The notes under the pieces are model-generated. The model did not search any database, was not told the DNA's origin, and worked only from the letters and a program-made list of their open reading frames with translations. This document shows, piece after piece, positions 25,258-35,474 of a DNA stretch of 64,000 nucleotides. The DNA is taken from assembly GCA_964460905.1 (NCBI GenBank), contig CAYWRM010000010.1, positions 1 to 64,000 on the forward strand. Direction: 5' to 3'. Position numbers and translations under genes: made by a program. Position 1 is the first letter of the stretch. Each line of letters opens with the position of its first letter. This DNA comes from GCA-002708315 sp964460905. Its GTDB lineage: Bacteria; Bacteroidota; Bacteroidia; Bacteroidales; F082.

Positions 25258-27180
25258 ATGAAAAAAAGTAATTACTTAATCATTACAATGATTGGTATAG
25301 TTTTGCTGGCAGCAAGTTGTACCAACACAGAAAAAAAGCCAATGACAGCTAAACAAATTCCTCTTGAGGATTTTTTCAAAAACCCAGAACAAACAAGTTA
25401 CCAGATTTCTCCTGATGGAAAATATTACTCTTACAAGGCTCCCTACGAAAATAGGATGAACATTTTCGTGCAGGAAAGAGGTACCGATGATGTTATCCAG
25501 CTAACTGCTGAAACAGACAGAAGTGTTTCCGGATATTTTTGGCCCAATAGTGAGCGCATCCTCTATTTGAAAGATACAGGTGGTGACGAAAACTTTAAAC
25601 TTTACGGTATTAATGTCGACAGCACTAACCCTATTGCTTACACAGAATTTGATGGTGTACGTACACAAATTATTGATGACCTACCTGATCTTCCAAATGA
25701 AGTAATTATCGGATTAAACAAACGTAACCCTCAGGTTTTCGATCCGTATCGTCTAAACATTGAAACAGGTGAGATGGAAATGCTGGCAGAAAACCCCGGT
25801 AATATTCAAGGATGGATGTTTGACCATGATGGTAAATTGAGGGTAGCTTTTGCCATTGTTGATGGCGTTAATATTAGCTTGCTTTACCGTGAAACTGAAG
25901 CTGATGAATGGGAAAGCGTACTTACTACAAGTTTTAAAGATAATGTAAGTCCTGAGTTTTTCACCTTTGATAACAAAAATGTAATTGCAACCTCCAATCT
26001 TGGTCGCGATAAAAGTGCAGTTGTTGAATTCGACATTGCAAATGGAAAAGAAATAAAAGTTCTTTATGAAAATCCTGAATTTGATGTGTCAAGCGTAAGC
26101 TACTCAAAGAAAAGAAAAGTTATTACTTCTGCAAATTACACTTCATCTAAAAGAGAAAAACATTTTTTCGACAGACAAACAAAAGACCTTTATAAGCGTT
26201 TTGAAAAAGAACTTGGAGATTATGAAATTGCTATAACAGGACTTAATAAAAATGAAGATGTTTTTATTATTAGAACTTACAGCGACCGTTCACTTGGTTC
26301 ATACTACATTTATGACAAAACAACTGATAAGCTTGAGAAAATTATAGAAGTAAGCCCATGGATTGATGAAGACAACATGGCCAACGTTTACCCTGTTAAA
26401 TACAAAACTCGCGATGATCTTACAATACATGCTTATCTTACTTTACCCCTTGGTTATACTCCTGAAACAGCTAAAAACCTACCAACAGTTATTAATCCTC
26501 ATGGCGGACCATGGCATCGTGATGGGTGGGGTTTTAACCCAGAGGTTCAGTTTTTAGCAAACAGAGGTTATGCTGTTTTCCAAATGAACTTTAGAGGTTC
26601 AACCGGATATGGCAAAAAATTCTGGGAAGATTCGTTTAAACAGTGGGGACTAACAATGCAGGATGACATTACCGATGGTACAAACTGGTTAATTGAAAAA
26701 GGAATTTCAGATCCTGACAAAATCGCTATTTATGGCGCCAGTTATGGTGGCTATGCTACACTTATGGGGCTGGTTAAGGAACCTAAATTATATGCTGCAG
26801 GAGTTGATTATGTTGGCGTTTCAAACATGTTTACATTTATGAAAACCATACCTCCTTATTGGGAACCACTGCTCGATATGATGTACGAAATGGTTGGAAA
26901 TCCGAAAACCGACAGCCTAATGTTGCGCGAAGTTTCTCCCGTATTTCATGTTGATAAAATTGTTTCTCCTCTTTTCATAGCACAAGGAGCAAACGACCCC
27001 CGTGTAAACATAGATGAGTCAGATCAAATTGTTGATGCAATGAAAAAACGTGGTGTTTTTGTTGAGTACATGGTGAAAGATGATGAAGGACATGGTTTTC
27101 ATAACGAAGAAAACAGATTTGACTTTTACCGTGCGATGGAAACTTTTTTGAATGAGCAAATGAAACAAGAAAAGAAATAG
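25258..27180 (+). CDS. S9 family (prolyl oligopeptidase) lipoprotein peptidase
   Basis: 640 aa from the ATG at 25258, where a lipoprotein signal begins (MKKSNYLIITMIG, lipobox LLAASC). An upstream in-frame TTG at 25204 would hide the signal and overlaps the promoter box, so it is less likely. N-terminal beta-propeller repeats span about residues 40-380; the C-terminal alpha/beta hydrolase has Ser495 (YGASYGGYA), Asp580 (QGANDPRV) and His612 (EGHGFHN). Family members cleave short peptides, often after Pro or Ala. It is anchored to a membrane and faces the periplasm or outside. A terminator follows. Confidence 0.92.
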   Translation: MKKSNYLIITMIGIVLLAASCTNTEKKPMTAKQIPLEDFFKNPEQTSYQISPDGKYYSYKAPYENRMNIFVQERGTDDVIQLTAETDRSVSGYFWPNSERILYLKDTGGDENFKLYGINVDSTNPIAYTEFDGVRTQIIDDLPDLPNEVIIGLNKRNPQVFDPYRLNIETGEMEMLAENPGNIQGWMFDHDGKLRVAFAIVDGVNISLLYRETEADEWESVLTTSFKDNVSPEFFTFDNKNVIATSNLGRDKSAVVEFDIANGKEIKVLYENPEFDVSSVSYSKKRKVITSANYTSSKREKHFFDRQTKDLYKRFEKELGDYEIAITGLNKNEDVFIIRTYSDRSLGSYYIYDKTTDKLEKIIEVSPWIDEDNMANVYPVKYKTRDDLTIHAYLTLPLGYTPETAKNLPTVINPHGGPWHRDGWGFNPEVQFLANRGYAVFQMNFRGSTGYGKKFWEDSFKQWGLTMQDDITDGTNWLIEKGISDPDKIAIYGASYGGYATLMGLVKEPKLYAAGVDYVGVSNMFTFMKTIPPYWEPLLDMMYEMVGNPKTDSLMLREVSPVFHVDKIVSPLFIAQGANDPRVNIDESDQIVDAMKKRGVFVEYMVKDDEGHGFHNEENRFDFYRAMETFLNEQMKQEKK

Positions 27181-27200
27181 TTAATTCAAAATAGAATAAT

Positions 27201-27241
27201 AAAGACCCCAAAAAAATCAACATGTTTTTTGGGGTTTTTAT
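27201..27241 (+). terminator. Rho-independent terminator
   Basis: ACCCCAAAAAA pairs with TTTTTTGGGGT around a short AUCAACAUG-type loop, with T runs on the 3' side. The arms are A/T-flanked on both sides, so it can work in both directions, between the S9 gene and the convergent M1 gene. Confidence 0.85.
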
Positions 27242-27280
27242 TTGTTAATTATTATCTAAAAATATTTCAGTTCTAAATTT

Positions 27281-29254
27281 CTATTTTACAAACTTTTTCG
27301 TTATTACATCATTACCATTTGATACAGAAATAAAATAAACTCCACTTCGAAAAGCAAAGGTATTAACCTCAAAGTGTATATCAGATGTTTTATTTGAAAA
27401 AACCTGTTGACCTGCAAGGTTGTATATTGTAATATTATGCTCAGCAGAGTCTGCGTTTAGGAAGTAAACATTCAATTTATTTTTAACAGGGTTAGGACCA
27501 ATGGTAAAATACATTGGAAGTAATACTATCTCTTCAATATTTGAAATATTTAAAGTCTCCTCGAGTGTCCATTGCTCCGGATCTACCTCAACATTAATAA
27601 CCCTTTGATCAAATTCCATTGAAAACACATTTAAGTTATCGGTTTGCCTAAATTGAACCAATGTATCACTACCATCAATAAAATGCAACCTGAAGTCGAG
27701 GAGCATATTATAAAACACTGTATGCAATGAAGAGGTTGTTTGTGTAGAGCTTAAAAAGAATGTGTTTTGGTCATCTGTCCAATACTTAAAATTATATTGA
27801 GGAAAACCCTGCCCGTAATACCATTGCTCGAAAAACTGATTGAAATTCAGTCCTGTTATATTTTCAGCTGTTTCTTTGAAATCTTCACCTGTTGCGGTAC
27901 CACCTCCGTAGTTTGTTTGAAACGACTTAAGCACATCAAAAAATAAGTCGTCATTTTGAATTTCATGTCTTAACATATGAATTATTGCAGCTCCTTTATC
28001 ATACGATAACTTCCCTGAAAATATACGCCACTCATTACCAGGATATATTTCATCCTCAGGAATATATATACTACCGTCAGGAATTGACATGGCATTATTT
28101 TGGGTTCTAATCATAAATTCTTTTCCGACCTCCCAACCATTAATAAACTCATTTGCCAAATAATCAGAATACGTAGCAAATCCTTCATTTATCCAAATAT
28201 CACTCCATGTAGCACACGTTACATTATCCCCAAACCACATATGTCCCAGTTCATGTGCAATTAAATGAAAAGTGAAGTTACCCATAGTTGACATTGTTTG
28301 ATGCTCCATACCACCACCAAGCTGTGTTTGACAATGTCCATACTTCTCTTCATGAAAAGGGTAAAGAGTAAACAAATCACTATAAAGCTCAATAATTTCA
28401 ACCGTTTTGTCTATTTGATCTTTTTTATCTTCAAGGTTACCAGGCGAATCATATATGAAATTCTGTATTAACAGTGAGTCGTCTTCCATTTCAGCAGGAT
28501 GAGCATAAACACTATAATCTTGATACTCGGCCACAGCAAAAGAAAGTAGATAATAATCAATAGGATATTTAGTTTTCCACTCATATCTTAATTTACCATT
28601 TCCCAGGTCAACTACATCAGTTAACAAACCTTCGGAGCCAACCATATTTGCTGATGCGGTTGTTAAAAATATCCAGGCTGAATCTGCCTTATCCTGAAGA
28701 ACTTGTTTAACAGGAAACCAATATTTGGCAGCAAATGGTTCTGATAATGTCCATGTTACACTTTTTTGCCAATAGGTAGATGAGTCATTAGTAACTCCTG
28801 AAAAAAACCCTGTTGAAGGAGGTTTTCCATGATAAGATATTTGAGCTGAAATAGCCGTCCCCTCAAGAACTTCTGCTATCGGTACCAGCACATTGTCGCC
28901 GTCAAGAAAATAATTAGAATATTCTATTCCATTAATTAATATTTGATCGATTATATATTCCGAAATAAGTTCAAAAGCAAATGTATCAATTGGTACAATT
29001 GCTATGCAATTAATTGTTGCGCTACCACCAATATAGGTTGTTGTGTCTGAAACTTCAATATCAATAATATATGAACTTACGTCATAATCAAACAAATATA
29101 GGCTTTGCCAATTATACTCTGGACTAAAAATTGCCTTACTAGCTATTGATTTAGCATGTGAACAGCCCCTTTTCTCAATTGGGTTTTCGCTCCACTGTGC
29201 CTCTACAACAGCTGCCGAAACAAGAAAAATAAACAATATTAAAAATCGTTTCAT
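27281..29254 (-). CDS. M1 family zinc aminopeptidase with T9SS sorting domain
   Basis: 657 aa with signal peptide (1-19). M1 hallmarks: GGGMEHQT, a variant of the GxMEN exopeptidase motif; zinc site HELGH (334-338) with the third ligand Glu357 in WINEGFATY. The C-terminal ~80 residues are a T9SS sorting domain (FTIGPNPVKNKLNVYF ... AGQQVFS ... GVYFISVSNG). It should remove N-terminal residues from peptides outside the cell or at the cell surface. In this genome it probably works with the S9, M3 and C69 peptidases in peptide use. Confidence 0.93.
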   Translation of the reverse strand: MKRFLILFIFLVSAAVVEAQWSENPIEKRGCSHAKSIASKAIFSPEYNWQSLYLFDYDVSSYIIDIEVSDTTTYIGGSATINCIAIVPIDTFAFELISEYIIDQILINGIEYSNYFLDGDNVLVPIAEVLEGTAISAQISYHGKPPSTGFFSGVTNDSSTYWQKSVTWTLSEPFAAKYWFPVKQVLQDKADSAWIFLTTASANMVGSEGLLTDVVDLGNGKLRYEWKTKYPIDYYLLSFAVAEYQDYSVYAHPAEMEDDSLLIQNFIYDSPGNLEDKKDQIDKTVEIIELYSDLFTLYPFHEEKYGHCQTQLGGGMEHQTMSTMGNFTFHLIAHELGHMWFGDNVTCATWSDIWINEGFATYSDYLANEFINGWEVGKEFMIRTQNNAMSIPDGSIYIPEDEIYPGNEWRIFSGKLSYDKGAAIIHMLRHEIQNDDLFFDVLKSFQTNYGGGTATGEDFKETAENITGLNFNQFFEQWYYGQGFPQYNFKYWTDDQNTFFLSSTQTTSSLHTVFYNMLLDFRLHFIDGSDTLVQFRQTDNLNVFSMEFDQRVINVEVDPEQWTLEETLNISNIEEIVLLPMYFTIGPNPVKNKLNVYFLNADSAEHNITIYNLAGQQVFSNKTSDIHFEVNTFAFRSGVYFISVSNGNDVITKKFVK

Positions 29255-29308
29255 CAGTATAGTTATTTTGTAATAGCTAATTTGAAATCATTTGAGCCCT
29301 TGAATTTA

Positions 29309-29316
29309 TATCTTTG
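29309..29316 (+). promoter_or_regulatory. -7 promoter box for DUF4175 gene
   Basis: TATCTTTG matches TAnnTTTG and is 54 bases upstream of the ATG at 29371; a TTTG at 29291-29294 is in roughly the -33 position. This would drive the DUF4175 to mnmG run. Confidence 0.5.
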
Positions 29317-29370
29317 CCAATAACAAAGTTATTGATTAATAAAGACAAATAGAAAAAGATTAAAGTTGCT

Positions 29371-32300
29371 ATGAATACAGCATTTGACATACTTATATCA
29401 AAGCTAAACAAATTTATACGAAAGTATTATAAAAATTTGATTATTAAAGGCACCATGCTCAGCTTTGGTCTTGTTGTTATACTGTTTATTCTAATAAATG
29501 TGTTTGAATATTTTTCATGGTCAAACACAATTACACGAACTTTAATTTTTTATTTGTTTATTATTACTGTTGTTTTTATTTTGATCTATTACATTATTAT
29601 TCCTACCTTAAAGCTGATTAAATTAGGCAATACTATTTCACATCAAGAAGCTGCAAAAATTATTGGGGATCATTTTCCGGAAGTAAGCGACAAGCTATTA
29701 AACACTCTACAGCTGAGCGGTTCAGGCAACACTTCAAATATGGAATTACTGCTAGCAAGTATTGAGCAAAAATCTAGCGATCTTAAATCTGTTCCTTTCA
29801 GAAATGCAGTTAAATATAAAAATAATCTACGCTATCTAAAATTGATAATACCCCCTGCAGTTTTATTATTGCTAATAATTTTGATTTCTCCGGGAACTAT
29901 TTTTGAACCGGCAGATCGAATTATAAATCATAACACTCTTTTTAGTAAACCCCTTCCCTATTCTATTGAACTATTAAATAAGGATTTAACATGTGCCCAG
30001 CATGAAAATTACACTATAACAATAATGGTTCATGGTGATAAAACACCTAGTAAAATATGGATTAATGATGGTAATTTTAAATACAGAATGGCCGAAATAA
30101 AACCGGGAGTATTGGAATATGTTTTTAAGGATGTCCTTTCGGATGTTTACTTCACAACCGAAACCCAAGACTTTGTAAGTCAAAAGCATCATTTGAAAGT
30201 ATATCCCCAACCTGTTATTTATAATTTTGATGTAAGCCTCGAATATCCTGTTTATCTTCAAAGACAGAATGATAAAATTGAAAATACCGGAGATTTGATT
30301 GTTCCGGAAGGCACTACTCTAAAATGGAATATTTATACTCGTGACACAAAAAATATTCATTTTATCTTTAACGATAGTATAATTAAGTTAATTAGTTTGG
30401 AAAGCAATGTTTTCAAGTGTTCTGTTAAAGCAAAAAACGATTTTAACTATACGCTTGTGGCAGTTAATCAATATATGCAAAGTAACGATTCAATGCTTTT
30501 TAATGTACAGGTAATTGCCGATGAGTTTCCCATTATAAATGTTAGTGAATTTAAAGATGAGCTAAACTTTGGAATTATTAATTTTAGTGGAATGGTAGCT
30601 GATGATTATGGGTTTTCATCACTTAACTTTTTTTATCGTAAAGACAGTATTCCAGAATCTGTCTGGAAAAGAAAAAGCATTAATATTGAACACAATGTAA
30701 CGCGTCAGTATTTCGATTATATGGTATTGTCTACAGATTATAATCTAATTCCCGGAGATGCTTTTAGTTATTATTTTGAAATTAGGGATAATGATGCCAT
30801 AAACGGTTTTAAGCAATCTAAATCACAAATGTATTATTTAAAATTGCCTGATGCTTCGGAGCTGGAAAAGAAAATTGAAAATAGCTCCAATGCATTGAAA
30901 AACAAACTAAAAGAATCGCTTATTGAGATCGACGAATTAAGCCGTCAAATTGAAGAGACAAAACTTAATTTATTTGAGAAAAAGGAACTTAGCTGGGCTG
31001 AAAAACAACAGTTAAACGATCTTATTGAAAAGAAAGAAAATATTAAAAAACAACTTGAAGACTTAAAAAAACTCAATGATGATATAAAAGAACTTGAAGA
31101 TCTTCTTAAGAAAAAAATCGACCCTGAACTTCTAGAAAAATTGAAGCAACTGGACGATCTAATTAATGATCTAATGAAAAAAGATCTTGAAAAACTAAAA
31201 GAAGACCTTAAAAAAGATAAAGTTGTTGAGTTTCTTGAAAAAATGAAACAACAAAATGAGGAGTTAAAAAGCGACCTCGAACAAAACCTGGAATTATTTA
31301 AACAACTAGAATATGAAAAACTAATACAGGAAACTATTGATAAGTTGAATAAACTAGCAGAAGAAGAAAAGAAATTAGCTGAACAAACTGCTAATAAAGA
31401 GCGCGGAAAAGAAGAATCAATAGAAAAACAAAATGATGTGCAAAAAGAATTTTCTGATTTGTTAGAAAAAATTGATAATGCAGATAAGCTGAACAAAGAA
31501 CTTGAAGATCCATATAATATGGAACCTGATACTTCCATGGCTGACGAAATAAATGAACAGATGGAAGAAGCCAAAAAAAATCTAGGAAAAGGCAAAAAAA
31601 ATAAAGCATCTGAAAATCAGCAAAAAGCTGGGGATGACATGAAAGAAATGGCTGATAATCTATCATTAGCTATGGAGGGTGCTATGGAAGAACGTATGGG
31701 TGAAGATATTGAACAAATTAAAAAAATGCTTGATAACTTATTGGATTTAAGCTTTGCGCAAGAAAACCTAATTAATGAGCTTCAAAAAACAACAAAAAAT
31801 GACCCTAAAAATACTGATATAAGAGAGCGGCAAAAGGGTCTTAAAGATGATTTTATTATAATAAATGATTCGTTAACAAGTATAAGTAAACGTCAGGTTG
31901 CTATTAAACCCTTCATTATTAAAGAATCGGGCAAAATTAATACACATATAAACAGAACATTGTCAATGCTTCAGGAGCAAAACAAAGGAAAAGCCCTAAG
32001 CGAGCAACAATATGCCATGACATCAATTAATAACTTAGCACTTATGCTTTCAGAGTCAATGGAACAGATGATGCAATCAATGGAAATGTCAGGCAAACAA
32101 AAAAAGGGTGGCAAATGCAAAAATCCCGGTAAGGGCAAAAATCCCTCAATGTCAGAGATAATGGGTAAACAAAAAAGCCTTGGCAAGGGGATGAAAGGAA
32201 AATCAGAAAAAAATGGGTTGGGTGGTAAAAACGGATTAAATGGTAAAAGTGAGGAGCTTGCCAGAATGGCTGCCGAACAAGGAGAAATAAGAAGAATGCT

Positions 32301-32682
32301 ACAAGAATTTATTGAACAACTTGAGGCTGAAGGAGGAAGTGGCAGTGCCCTAAACAAGCTAACTGAAGAAATGAAAAAAACTGAAGATGATATAATTAAC
32401 AGGCAGGTATCACAAGAAACTTTAGAACGACAAAAAAATATTGAAACCAGGTTACTTAAATCACAAAAAGCACTACAAGAAAGAGAAAAAGAAAAAAAGA
32501 GAGAATCAAAAGAAGGTAAAAACAAAAAAAATAGTAACCTAAACAATAAAAATGAGTATAAACCAACAAAAGCTAAACAAGAGGAAATTCTGATAACCGT
32601 TCCTCTTGAGGTTTCACCATATTACAGAAGCCTAATTAAAGAATATTTATATAAACTCGAAAAAGAAAAAGATGGTAAATAA
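29371..32682 (+). CDS. DUF4175-like membrane protein with long coiled coil
   Basis: 1103 aa. Three membrane segments (about 25-45, 52-75 and 158-172), then beta-rich domains to ~480, then an extremely long Lys/Glu-rich coiled coil (~490-740), a Met-rich stretch and a second charged helical part. The plan is that of Bacteroidetes DUF4175-type proteins. Function is unknown; an envelope-spanning structural role is my guess. Codons for Lys and Glu make long A-rich runs. The last 11 bases overlap the next gene, and the two likely share a transcript. Confidence 0.7.
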   Translation: MNTAFDILISKLNKFIRKYYKNLIIKGTMLSFGLVVILFILINVFEYFSWSNTITRTLIFYLFIITVVFILIYYIIIPTLKLIKLGNTISHQEAAKIIGDHFPEVSDKLLNTLQLSGSGNTSNMELLLASIEQKSSDLKSVPFRNAVKYKNNLRYLKLIIPPAVLLLLIILISPGTIFEPADRIINHNTLFSKPLPYSIELLNKDLTCAQHENYTITIMVHGDKTPSKIWINDGNFKYRMAEIKPGVLEYVFKDVLSDVYFTTETQDFVSQKHHLKVYPQPVIYNFDVSLEYPVYLQRQNDKIENTGDLIVPEGTTLKWNIYTRDTKNIHFIFNDSIIKLISLESNVFKCSVKAKNDFNYTLVAVNQYMQSNDSMLFNVQVIADEFPIINVSEFKDELNFGIINFSGMVADDYGFSSLNFFYRKDSIPESVWKRKSINIEHNVTRQYFDYMVLSTDYNLIPGDAFSYYFEIRDNDAINGFKQSKSQMYYLKLPDASELEKKIENSSNALKNKLKESLIEIDELSRQIEETKLNLFEKKELSWAEKQQLNDLIEKKENIKKQLEDLKKLNDDIKELEDLLKKKIDPELLEKLKQLDDLINDLMKKDLEKLKEDLKKDKVVEFLEKMKQQNEELKSDLEQNLELFKQLEYEKLIQETIDKLNKLAEEEKKLAEQTANKERGKEESIEKQNDVQKEFSDLLEKIDNADKLNKELEDPYNMEPDTSMADEINEQMEEAKKNLGKGKKNKASENQQKAGDDMKEMADNLSLAMEGAMEERMGEDIEQIKKMLDNLLDLSFAQENLINELQKTTKNDPKNTDIRERQKGLKDDFIIINDSLTSISKRQVAIKPFIIKESGKINTHINRTLSMLQEQNKGKALSEQQYAMTSINNLALMLSESMEQMMQSMEMSGKQKKGGKCKNPGKGKNPSMSEIMGKQKSLGKGMKGKSEKNGLGGKNGLNGKSEELARMAAEQGEIRRMLQEFIEQLEAEGGSGSALNKLTEEMKKTEDDIINRQVSQETLERQKNIETRLLKSQKALQEREKEKKRESKEGKNKKNSNLNNKNEYKPTKAKQEEILITVPLEVSPYYRSLIKEYLYKLEKEKDGK

Positions 32683-33157
32683 TAATCAATCGGTCTTGGT
32701 TAAACTTCAACCAGAATCTATTAGAGATATTGAAACTTTTGTTGATACCATATGTGATCAGCTATTTATTAATGACACATATTATGGCAATATTCTTATG
32801 GCATTAACTGAATTATTCAACTATTTAGTTGATAATGATCACGATAAGAGCATAAATATTACTTATAATTCAGATTACAAAAACATTGCGATTTCCTTTC
32901 AACCTGTTGATTTAGAGGTTATTACAAAATTATCAAAAACTGTTAATATTGATGAAATAATACATCAGAATAATAATAAAAATATCTTTTTAATTCATTC
33001 TCTGGTTGACAACATAAGCATGGTTAAAGAGGATACGCTTTCTCTTGAATTTGACATTAGTGCGCTTCATAATGAAATATATAATGAGCGAGCAGCATTA
33101 ATGCAAACATATTTTACCAAGCAAACAAAAAAAGAGGTTCATAAACAGAATGATTAG
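32672..33157 (+). CDS. GHKL ATPase-like (RsbW/anti-sigma-like) protein, degenerate
   Basis: 161 aa. Size, the segment ILMALTELFNYLVDND and the final strand pattern resemble serine-kinase/anti-sigma-type GHKL proteins. But the Asn of the N-box (E-x-x-x-N) is out of place and no DxGxG box is visible, so ATP binding may be lost. It overlaps the DUF4175 gene by 11 bases and ybeY by 8, so it is translated from the same message. A partner-binding role is likely; no sigma factor gene is nearby. Confidence 0.6.
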   Translation: MVNNNQSVLVKLQPESIRDIETFVDTICDQLFINDTYYGNILMALTELFNYLVDNDHDKSINITYNSDYKNIAISFQPVDLEVITKLSKTVNIDEIIHQNNNKNIFLIHSLVDNISMVKEDTLSLEFDISALHNEIYNERAALMQTYFTKQTKKEVHKQND

Positions 33158-33569
33158 TTTTAATTACTTAGTAGCTAATAATTTTGATAAACTAAATAAG
33201 TCATTTTATAGCAACTGGCTTAAATCTGTTATTAAAGCTGAGGGGAAAAAGATCGGTGAGATTCAATATATATTTTGTGATGATAAACACCTTCATAAAA
33301 TAAACAAAACTTACCTTAATCACGATACTTTTACTGATATCATAACTTTTCCAACAACCGATAACAACGATATTATTTCCGGTGAGATTTATATTAGTAT
33401 TGATCGCATTACTGAAAATTCAACTGTACAGTCTGTTTCATTTATTGAAGAGCTTCACAGAGTAATGGTACATGGCGTTCTCCATCTTATAGGATATAAC
33501 GACCACTCTCCTTCAGAAAAAAAATTAATGCGAAGAAAAGAAGATTATTATTTACATTTGCAGCGTTAA
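33150..33569 (+). CDS. ybeY: Endoribonuclease YbeY (rRNA maturation)
   Basis: 139 aa. The zinc motif HGVLHLIGYNDHSPSEK matches H-G-x-L-H-L-x-G-(Y)-D-H with an Asn before the Asp. YbeY takes part in 16S rRNA 3' processing and ribosome quality control in the cytoplasm. It overlaps the upstream gene by 8 bases and is followed, after 10 bases, by a parS-like site and then mnmG. Confidence 0.93.
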   Translation: MISFNYLVANNFDKLNKSFYSNWLKSVIKAEGKKIGEIQYIFCDDKHLHKINKTYLNHDTFTDIITFPTTDNNDIISGEIYISIDRITENSTVQSVSFIEELHRVMVHGVLHLIGYNDHSPSEKKLMRRKEDYYLHLQR

Positions 33570-33579
33570 TTTCCTAAAT

Positions 33580-33595
33580 TGTTCCACGTGAAACA
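33580..33595. promoter_or_regulatory. parS-like site 1 (chromosome segregation)
   Basis: TGTTCCACGTGAAACA: 16 bases matching the classic bacterial parS (TGTTTCACGTGAAACA) at all but one position. It is the exact reverse complement of the second site at 35476-35491. parS is bound by ParB and loads it on the chromosome near the origin. It overlaps the mnmG leader, just before the ATG at 33603. Confidence 0.88.
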
Positions 33596-33602
33596 AAAAA
33601 GT

Positions 33603-35471
33603 ATGTTTGAGCAATATGATGTCATAGTTGTTGGTGCTGGTCATGCCGGTGCAGAAGCTGCTGCTGCTGCTGCAAATATGGGGTCGAAGACGATGCTTAT
33701 TACAATGAGCCTCCAACGGATTGCACAAATGTCATGCAACCCGGCAATGGGAGGTGTGGCTAAAGGTCAAATTGTTCGCGAAATTGATGCATTAGGTGGC
33801 TATTCCGGGCTTGTTTCTGATAAAACAATGATACAGTTCAGGATGCTAAATAAATCTAAAGGTCCGGCTATGTGGAGTCCAAGAACTCAAAACGACAGAG
33901 TTCAGTTCTCTATTGAATGGCGTAATATGCTTGAAAACACTCCAAATCTAGATTTTTGGCAAGATACTGTTTCAAATATTATTGTCAAAGACAATACGGT
34001 TATTGGCGTTAAAACAGAAATGGGTCAAAAAATTTATAGCAGATCTGTTATTTTAACCAATGGAACATTTCTTAATGGTAAAATACATATCGGGCAAAAT
34101 AACTTTCAGGGAGGACGAATTGGCGACCCATCATCAACCGGAATAACCGAACAATTAGTTTCCCTTGGCTTTGAAACATTACGACTTAAAACCGGCACAC
34201 CCGTAAGAGTTGATGGAAGAACAATTGATTTTTCCAAAATGGAAGAGCAAAAAGGAGATGAAGAACCAGAAGGATTTTCCTTTTTAAAAACATCCAGGCT
34301 AAAAAAACAGCGCAGTTGTTGGATTACTTACACTTCACCAACAGTGCACGAAACGCTTAAGTTAGGTTTTTTAGATTCTCCAATGTTTGCTGGAAGAATT
34401 GAGGGAACTGGTCCTAGATATTGTCCATCAATAGAAGATAAAATAGAGCGGTTTGCTGATAAAACCAGGCATCAACTATTTGTTGAACCAGAAGGTTGGG
34501 AAACAATAGAATATTATGTAAATGGTTTCTCATCGTCTTTACCGGATCATATTCAATTAAAAGCCTTACGAAAAATTGCAGGTTTTGAAAATGCAAAAAT
34601 ATTTGTGCCTGGTTATGCAATTGAATATGATTATTTTCCCCCTACCCAACTTAAATACACGCTGGAAACAAAATTAATTACTAATCTGTATTTTGCCGGA
34701 CAAATTAATGGCACAACTGGTTATGAAGAGGCGGCAGCACAAGGTCTGATGGCTGGTATCAACGCTAATTTAAAATTAAATAATAAACAACCTTTCATCC
34801 TTAAAAGGCACGAAGCATACATTGGTGTTCTTATTGATGACCTTATTACAAAAGGTGTTGATGAGCCCTACAGAATGTTTACATCAAGGGCAGAATACCG
34901 AATACTTTTACGACAAGATAATGCAGACCTAAGGCTTACACCGATAAGCTATAAATTAGGATTGGCTAGCAAAGAAAGATATAAAAATGTAGTTGAGAAA
35001 CAATCAAAAATAAATGAAATAATCAAGTTTATCAAAAAACAAAGTATTAGCCCTGCGGAAACAAAAGAACTTCTATCTCAAAGTAACACATCACCTCTAA
35101 AGCAAAAAGTAAAACTTTCAGAACTGATTCTGAGACCACAAATAAGTATTTATAATCTGATTTCAGTAAGCGAACCTTTTAGAAATGCAATTACAAAAAT
35201 TTCTGCAAACAATAAAGATTTGGAGTCGGCAGAAATCCAGGTAAAATACTTTGGCTATATTGAAAAAGAAAAAGAACTAGTAGAAAAGCTTTCAAAACTT
35301 GAAAACATTCCTCTTAAAGAAAATTTCGATTACAATAGTTTAAAATCACTGTCGACAGAGGCAAGGGAAAAGCTATCTAAGATTAAACCAACTACCATTG
35401 GACAAGCATCTAGAATTAGTGGTGTGTCACCATCAGATATTAATGTAATTGCCGTATTTATCGGCCGATAA
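33603..35471 (+). CDS. mnmG: tRNA uridine-5-carboxymethylaminomethyl modification enzyme MnmG
   Basis: 622 aa from the ATG at 33603 (MFEQYDVIVVGAGHAG). The frame is open upstream from a TTG at 33579 across the parS site (encoding FHVKQKS), which is an unlikely start. The FAD dinucleotide-binding motif GAGHAGAEAA starts at residue 11; CNPAMGG, GTFLNGKIHIG, RLKTGTP and GLMAGINA are MnmG signatures. With MnmE it makes the cmnm5 modification of wobble U34 in tRNAs. It is often close to oriC in bacteria, which fits the flanking parS sites. Confidence 0.96.
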   Translation: MFEQYDVIVVGAGHAGAEAAAAAANMGSKTMLITMSLQRIAQMSCNPAMGGVAKGQIVREIDALGGYSGLVSDKTMIQFRMLNKSKGPAMWSPRTQNDRVQFSIEWRNMLENTPNLDFWQDTVSNIIVKDNTVIGVKTEMGQKIYSRSVILTNGTFLNGKIHIGQNNFQGGRIGDPSSTGITEQLVSLGFETLRLKTGTPVRVDGRTIDFSKMEEQKGDEEPEGFSFLKTSRLKKQRSCWITYTSPTVHETLKLGFLDSPMFAGRIEGTGPRYCPSIEDKIERFADKTRHQLFVEPEGWETIEYYVNGFSSSLPDHIQLKALRKIAGFENAKIFVPGYAIEYDYFPPTQLKYTLETKLITNLYFAGQINGTTGYEEAAAQGLMAGINANLKLNNKQPFILKRHEAYIGVLIDDLITKGVDEPYRMFTSRAEYRILLRQDNADLRLTPISYKLGLASKERYKNVVEKQSKINEIIKFIKKQSISPAETKELLSQSNTSPLKQKVKLSELILRPQISIYNLISVSEPFRNAITKISANNKDLESAEIQVKYFGYIEKEKELVEKLSKLENIPLKENFDYNSLKSLSTEAREKLSKIKPTTIGQASRISGVSPSDINVIAVFIGR

Positions 35472-35474
35472 AAA

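Noticed and set aside
30945..31595. Long Ser/Phe-rich minus-strand frame
   Set aside because: Reverse complement of the Lys/Glu coiled-coil codons of the DUF4175 gene; a composition artefact. The same applies to 31971-32546.
33579..33602. Upstream TTG start for mnmG
   Set aside because: The extra eight codons are the parS-like site; the ATG at 33603 gives the family's normal N-terminus.
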